A stretch of DNA of 8,648 nucleotides from Thermoproteota archaeon. GTDB lineage: Archaea > Thermoproteota > Korarchaeia > Korarchaeales > Korarchaeaceae. Under the pieces are notes generated by a model. That model did not search any database and was not told where the DNA came from. It worked only from the letters and a program-made list of their open reading frames with translations. The position numbers were made by a program, and so were the translations under genes. The stretch spans positions 1 through 8,648 of the forward strand of contig JAOZGN010000014.1 of the NCBI GenBank assembly GCA_027491555.1, given 5' to 3'. Positions 5,477 to 8,648 of this stretch are shown one piece after another (position 1 is the stretch's first letter; the number at the start of each line of letters is the position of its first letter).

Positions 5477-5483
5477 CCCCCTC
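5477..5483 (-). promoter_or_regulatory. Ribosome binding site of rubredoxin
   Basis: The minus strand reads GAGGGGG, 6 nt before the ATG at 5470 and overlapping the superoxide reductase TGA. An operon-internal gene with a Shine-Dalgarno contrasts with the promoter-proximal genes here, most of which look leaderless. Confidence 0.7.
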
Positions 5484-5856
5484 ACTCAACCTCAATCCTC
5501 TTGGAGTTCTCCCAGACCCCGTGGACGTTGCAGTACTCCAAGGCGAAAAGGGTCGCTGACTTGACCAGCTTCATCTTGAAGGTGACCTTGGGCTCTGCGT
5601 ACGCCGGACCCAGATCGAAGGTGGCGATGTGGATGGGGTTGTATGGCCTGTCCTCTTCCCTGATGAAGACCTGAATCCACTTGATGTGGTGCTCCACGGT
5701 GTTCGGGTGGGGAATGTCCTTGCCGACGATTATCGAGACCTCGAACTCTTCGCCAGCCTTCACCCTGTCTGGGGCCTCGATGTGTGGGGTGTGCTTCTCC
5801 CCTCCCAGCTCGGCCTCCTTCTCACGGGTGTAGATCTGGTCTCCGAACCTCTCCAT
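5482..5856 (-). CDS. sor: Superoxide reductase (neelaredoxin, 1Fe type)
   Basis: This 124-residue enzyme reduces superoxide to hydrogen peroxide without making oxygen, at a mononuclear iron site. The full site is visible: E20-K21-H22 in the [12 protein letters not shown] segment (sixth-ligand glutamate, catalytic lysine, first histidine), H50 in IPHPN, H56 in VEHHIKW, and C109 with H112 in EYCNVHG. It lacks the N-terminal desulforedoxin domain of two-iron forms, so it is the neelaredoxin class, typical of anaerobic thermophilic archaea. The start is uncertain. ATG 5856 ([10 protein letters not shown]) best matches family N-termini. GTG 5868 is 28-30 nt from a TATA box and would be leaderless. 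ATG 5970 would add 38 residues that run through that promoter and is unlikely. Rubredoxin, the probable electron donor, follows in the same operon. Confidence 0.95.
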   Translation of the reverse strand: MERFGDQIYTREKEAELGGEKHTPHIEAPDRVKAGEEFEVSIIVGKDIPHPNTVEHHIKWIQVFIREEDRPYNPIHIATFDLGPAYAEPKVTFKMKLVKSATLFALEYCNVHGVWENSKRIEVE

Positions 5857-5892
5857 GGGACTCGACACCCGAACGGCAGGGTGCGGGGGGGA

Positions 5893-5902
5893 GGTTATAA
5901 CC
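5893..5902 (-). promoter_or_regulatory. TATA box of the superoxide reductase-rubredoxin operon
   Basis: The bases read GGTTATAACC, a perfect palindrome containing a good TATA core. Its centre predicts transcription starting near 5868-5871 on the minus strand, i.e. at the GTG 5868 or about 12-15 nt before ATG 5856. An A-rich stretch just upstream on the minus strand (GGAAAACAA) could serve as the BRE. The 181-bp gap to topA (5857-6037) holds no other gene. Confidence 0.6.
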
Positions 5903-6004
5903 GTTGTTTTCCGAATTTGAATGTCGGTGATTCTGAACTCGTGGCGTTCTCCCTCCGACCCGCCGCCCATATGAAGGTGGGGTATCGAGGGTGGATCTGC
6001 AAGG

Positions 6005-6013
6005 ACTTAAATC
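6005..6013 (+). promoter_or_regulatory. TATA box of topA
   Basis: ACTTAAATC has its centre about 28 nt upstream of the topA ATG at 6038. There is no good Shine-Dalgarno before the ATG, so a leaderless transcript is likely. Confidence 0.6.
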
Positions 6014-6037
6014 GCCAAGTGGCGGGCGGGGTCGGGC

Positions 6038-8227
6038 ATGGGGAAGGTCCTCGTAATCACCGAGAAGCCCAGAGTGGCCCAGAAGATAGCGCAGATCCTG
6101 GGTGAAGGGAGCGTCAAGTCGGAGAAGAGGGGCAGGGTGACCCTGTATCGATTCGAGAGGGATGACGAGGAGTGGGTCGTTGCCCCCGCATCTGGACACG
6201 TCCTGGAGCTAGACTTTCCCGACTCAAAGAAGGAGTGGACCTTCCCTGTGATATACCCCCCGGAGAAGCTCGTGTTTCGACCCATCAGGTCAAAATCCGC
6301 TTATCTCAGGGTTATCCGCGAGGAGGGGAGGGACGCTGACCGGATCATCGTCGCCACCGACTTGGACACGGAGGGCTCTGCCATAGGACTGGAGATCGTT
6401 CGATACCTGGGCTGGGAGGGTGAGAAGGAGATACTGAGGGCGGAGTTCTCCGCCCTCACCCCCGAGGCGATAGAGAGGGCCTTCGCCGATCTAAAGCCCT
6501 TCGACTACCCCCGGGCGAACGCCGGATGGGCTAGGAGGGTTCTCGACCTCGAGTGGGGGGCCAACGTGACACGTGCTCTCACGCTGTCTACGAGGGAGCA
6601 CAGCTGGGTTAAGGTTCTCTCCGGAGGGAGGGTCCAGAGCCCGGCCCTGGCCTTGATAGTCAGGAGGGAGGAGGAGATAAGGAACTTCGTGCCACGCAAG
6701 TACTACGTAGTTACCGGCTCTTTCGAGACGCCCAGAGGGGAGACGTTCGAGGCCGTCGCCCTACCTCCCAAAGGACAGGACAGGATCTGGGACAGGGAGC
6801 TGGCCGAGAAGATAAGGGAGGATGTCCTAAACGAGTTTGGCCTGGCCAAGGTCAGCGCAAGGGAGGTCAAGGTCCCTCCCCCGCCCCCGTTCAACGGCAC
6901 CGACATGCAGGTGGAGGTCAGCAAGATCACCGGCCTGACGCCGAGGCAGATAGCCGACAGGACAAAGGGAATCGCTCAGCAGCTCTATGAGGCTGGCTTG
7001 ATCAGCTACATCGGCACTGAGAGTCAGAAGTACCCAAAGGAGTGGGGCAGGAAGGAGTTCGAGGCGATGGTCAGGGTGATCCAGAGATGGGAGCCGCTCA
7101 GGGACGCGGCAGAGTGGGTGCTGGAGAACATGAGGTCCAGGCCTGTGGAGGGAAGGAAGGACGACCCAGCCCACCCCTGCATCCATGTGGTCGGTGCCCC
7201 TAAGGGGCCCGACGACCTGCCCACCAAGAGGCACGCGAGGGTCTACGAGGTCATAGCCAGGAGGGTCCTCGCTACGCTCTCGCCAGACGGCAGGGACAGG
7301 AGGACCAGGATAGACGTGGAGGTAAGGGGACACCCCTTCAGGGCCACGGGCAGAGTGATCCTCGAGCGGGGATGGAGGCGGGTCTACCCGTACGCGAAGG
7401 CCGAGGAGAGGGGGCTTCCGAGGGTCGAGAGCGGGGAGAGGCTGAGGTGCGTCGACGTCAGGATCGAGGAGAAGGAGACCCAACCTCCACCTCGCTACAC
7501 CCCCAGGAGCCTGATCAGGGAGATGGAGAGGCTGGGCCTGGGGACTAAGAACACGAGAGCTCAGATCCTCGACATACTCAGGGAGAGAGGGTACGTGGAG
7601 GGCAAGAGCTTCAAACCAACGCCCGTCGGAGAGGCCGTGGTTAGAGCCCTGGAGAAGAGCGTTCCTGAGATAGTGAGCCCAGAGCTGACGGCTCAGCTCG
7701 ACAGGGCCATGCAGGAGATAGAGCTGGGGAGACTGGACCACCGGGAGTTCCTCCAGAGCACGCTGAAGAGGCTGGAGGAGATCGCGAGTGAGTTCGAGCA
7801 GCGGAGCCTCGAGCTGGGCCAGTCGCTGGCCGAGGCCGTGAGGGCCCACAGGCGCGCGTCGCGCGAGGTGGGTACGTGCCCCAAGTGTGGGTCCCCCCTG
7901 GTCATCCGTAGGTCCAGATATGGCAGGTTCGTCTCCTGCTCGGCCTACCCGGAGTGTGACGTGAAGTACAACCTTTATCCCGGCGAGGAGGTCCTGACCG
8001 ACGCCTGCATTTGCGGGCTGCCCCTCGTCAGGGGCAGGATCCGCACCAAGTCCGGGAAGACGCTCCAGTACCTTCGGTGTCTTGGCAACTGCGACCAGAC
8101 CCCCCTGCGGTGCAGGGAGTGTGGAGCCCCAGCGGTGCCCAGGAAGGGCAGGTACGGGGTCTTCGTCGCATGCACTCAGTGCGAGAAGGTGAACTACTTC
8201 GTGGTCAGGAGGCGCAGGCCCAGCTGA
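6038..8227 (+). CDS. topA: DNA topoisomerase I (type IA, archaeal)
   Basis: This 729-residue enzyme relaxes negative supercoils by cutting and resealing one DNA strand. The Toprim domain comes first, with E9 in VLVITEKP and the metal-binding D108-x-D110-x-E112 in ATDLDTEGSAIG. The type IA core follows, including SGGRVQSPAL. The active-site loop is AGLISYIGTESQKYP, with Y324 as the expected catalytic tyrosine. Two residues later stands glycine (G326), where type IA enzymes normally have arginine (E. coli R321 in YMRT). The C-terminal 116 residues hold three complete four-cysteine zinc ribbons: C614/617/634/640, C657/659/681/685 and C692/695/712/715. It is not a reverse gyrase, because no helicase domain is attached. 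The gene is monocistronic, with a TATA box about 28 nt upstream of ATG 6038, divergent from the superoxide reductase operon. Confidence 0.97.
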   Translation: MGKVLVITEKPRVAQKIAQILGEGSVKSEKRGRVTLYRFERDDEEWVVAPASGHVLELDFPDSKKEWTFPVIYPPEKLVFRPIRSKSAYLRVIREEGRDADRIIVATDLDTEGSAIGLEIVRYLGWEGEKEILRAEFSALTPEAIERAFADLKPFDYPRANAGWARRVLDLEWGANVTRALTLSTREHSWVKVLSGGRVQSPALALIVRREEEIRNFVPRKYYVVTGSFETPRGETFEAVALPPKGQDRIWDRELAEKIREDVLNEFGLAKVSAREVKVPPPPPFNGTDMQVEVSKITGLTPRQIADRTKGIAQQLYEAGLISYIGTESQKYPKEWGRKEFEAMVRVIQRWEPLRDAAEWVLENMRSRPVEGRKDDPAHPCIHVVGAPKGPDDLPTKRHARVYEVIARRVLATLSPDGRDRRTRIDVEVRGHPFRATGRVILERGWRRVYPYAKAEERGLPRVESGERLRCVDVRIEEKETQPPPRYTPRSLIREMERLGLGTKNTRAQILDILRERGYVEGKSFKPTPVGEAVVRALEKSVPEIVSPELTAQLDRAMQEIELGRLDHREFLQSTLKRLEEIASEFEQRSLELGQSLAEAVRAHRRASREVGTCPKCGSPLVIRRSRYGRFVSCSAYPECDVKYNLYPGEEVLTDACICGLPLVRGRIRTKSGKTLQYLRCLGNCDQTPLRCRECGAPAVPRKGRYGVFVACTQCEKVNYFVVRRRRPS

Positions 8228-8242
8228 TCAGATGGATCCGCC

Positions 8243-8272
8243 GGGATGGGGGGCAAAGGAGAGGGGGAAGGG
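8243..8272 (+). other. G-rich tract between convergent genes (candidate G-quadruplex)
   Basis: The 48-bp gap between topA and the unknown minus-strand gene holds four G-runs (GGG, GGGGGG, GGGGG, GGG) separated by 2, 9 and 2 bases. On the minus strand the same stretch is a pyrimidine-rich tract right after the stop codon and may help termination. No T-run terminator for topA is visible. Confidence 0.35.
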
Positions 8273-8275
8273 TGG

Positions 8276-8648
8276 TTAGACCCCCTTCATCCACGTCTGA
8301 ACCTCGTTAAAGAGGGCCCTGTCCTCGGCGTACCACCTCTCGAAGCCCTCTGGAGAATCTGGGAAGTTAGAGTACAGCTCGACGGCCCTGTCCATGTACT
8401 CCTTAACCCTCACCAGCTGCCTAAGCACGGAAGGCCTTCTAAGGAGCTTCAGGCCAGAGGAGACCCGCCGGACTATGTCGGACGCCAGCCTGCCCTTCGT
8501 TCCTATGTCGTAGATGTCCTTGCCTGACACCACGCCGGAGGATATGATGAAGTCGAGGTCGTCGTTGGTGAGCCTCTGCAAGTAGAGCCTGAGCACGTCA
8601 AGCCCGGCTTGCTTGGCCCCGTAGAGCTTGTGGTACCTCTTGTGGTAG
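8276..8648 (-). CDS. Unrecognised protein, C-terminal part (5' end outside the window)
   Basis: The frame is open from the right edge (8648) to a TAA at 8276-8278, giving 124 residues of C-terminus. It begins YHKRYHKLYGAKQAG and ends EVQTWMKGV. A GTG at 8596 could be an internal start, but the frame continues upstream with similar composition, so the gene is better read as partial. The visible part is highly charged and probably all-helical, with many leucines, arginines and aspartates, and no cysteine, signal peptide, membrane segment or familiar motif. I do not recognise a family. It converges on topA. Codon use (AGG-rich arginine, C/G-ending codons) matches the neighbours, so it looks like a real native gene. 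Confidence 0.72.
   Translation of the reverse strand, partial: YHKRYHKLYGAKQAGLDVLRLYLQRLTNDDLDFIISSGVVSGKDIYDIGTKGRLASDIVRRVSSGLKLLRRPSVLRQLVRVKEYMDRAVELYSNFPDSPEGFERWYAEDRALFNEVQTWMKGV

Noticed and set aside
5482..5970. Longer superoxide reductase starting at ATG 5970
   Set aside because: The 38 added residues do not resemble the family N-terminus and run through a TATA box placed correctly for a start near 5856-5868.
6827..7849. 340-residue minus-strand open frame inside topA
   Set aside because: It is antisense to the conserved type IA core; it is Pro/Leu/His-rich and has no recognisable domain.
1..8648. CRISPR arrays, tRNA/rRNA genes, insertion sequences or prophage genes
   Set aside because: I looked for regularly spaced repeats, tRNA-like cloverleaf segments, transposase or integrase motifs and terminal inverted repeats, and saw none.

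Overview
The window is gene-dense, GC-rich chromosomal DNA from an archaeon, most likely a thermophilic, oxygen-sensitive member of the TACK lineages; the exact lineage cannot be fixed from sequence reading alone. The evidence is an archaeal-type topoisomerase I with three C-terminal zinc ribbons, an archaeal Lrp/AsnC regulator, a superoxide reductase-rubredoxin pair, heavy AGG/AGA arginine codon use, and TATA-like boxes about 26-29 nt upstream of most start codons, which is the layout of leaderless archaeal transcripts.

Layout. Positions 1-281 (minus) hold the N-terminal part of an ArsA/Get3-type ATPase that runs off the left edge. It is divergent from an HD-domain phosphohydrolase (333-1001, plus), and the two appear to share one TATA element. 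A YbaK/ProX-type aminoacyl-tRNA deacylase follows (1044-1526, plus). Its end converges, across a perfect hairpin with a T-run, on a large secreted or cell-surface protein (1546-3969, minus) with Ig-like repeats, a CFI-box domain and a multi-helix membrane anchor. An Lrp/AsnC regulator and a DUF167 protein form a minus-strand operon (4788-4096). An AT-rich, repeat-bearing intergenic region separates them from a divergent small winged-helix protein (4977-5240, plus). Superoxide reductase and rubredoxin form a minus-strand operon (5856-5309). Divergent from that is topA (6038-8227, plus). The right edge holds the C-terminal part of an unrecognised protein (8276-8648, minus).

How the genes work together. 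Only two clusters show clear functional coupling. In the first, superoxide reductase detoxifies superoxide with electrons that rubredoxin can donate. The second is the two-gene Lrp-DUF167 operon, where coupling is inferred from spacing only. The rest is a set of short, separately promoted housekeeping and surface genes. No CRISPR array, IS element, tRNA, rRNA or prophage signal was seen. No intergenic gap exceeds 300 bases.

Most notable points: topA has glycine where the active-site arginine of type IA topoisomerases is expected (Tyr-Ile-Gly-Thr); one TATA box lies exactly midway between two divergent start codons; the surface protein combines Ig-like repeats with a CFI-box and a polytopic C-terminal anchor; and promoter spacing argues for shorter N-termini in several genes. 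I found no convincing evidence of a wholly new multi-gene system.
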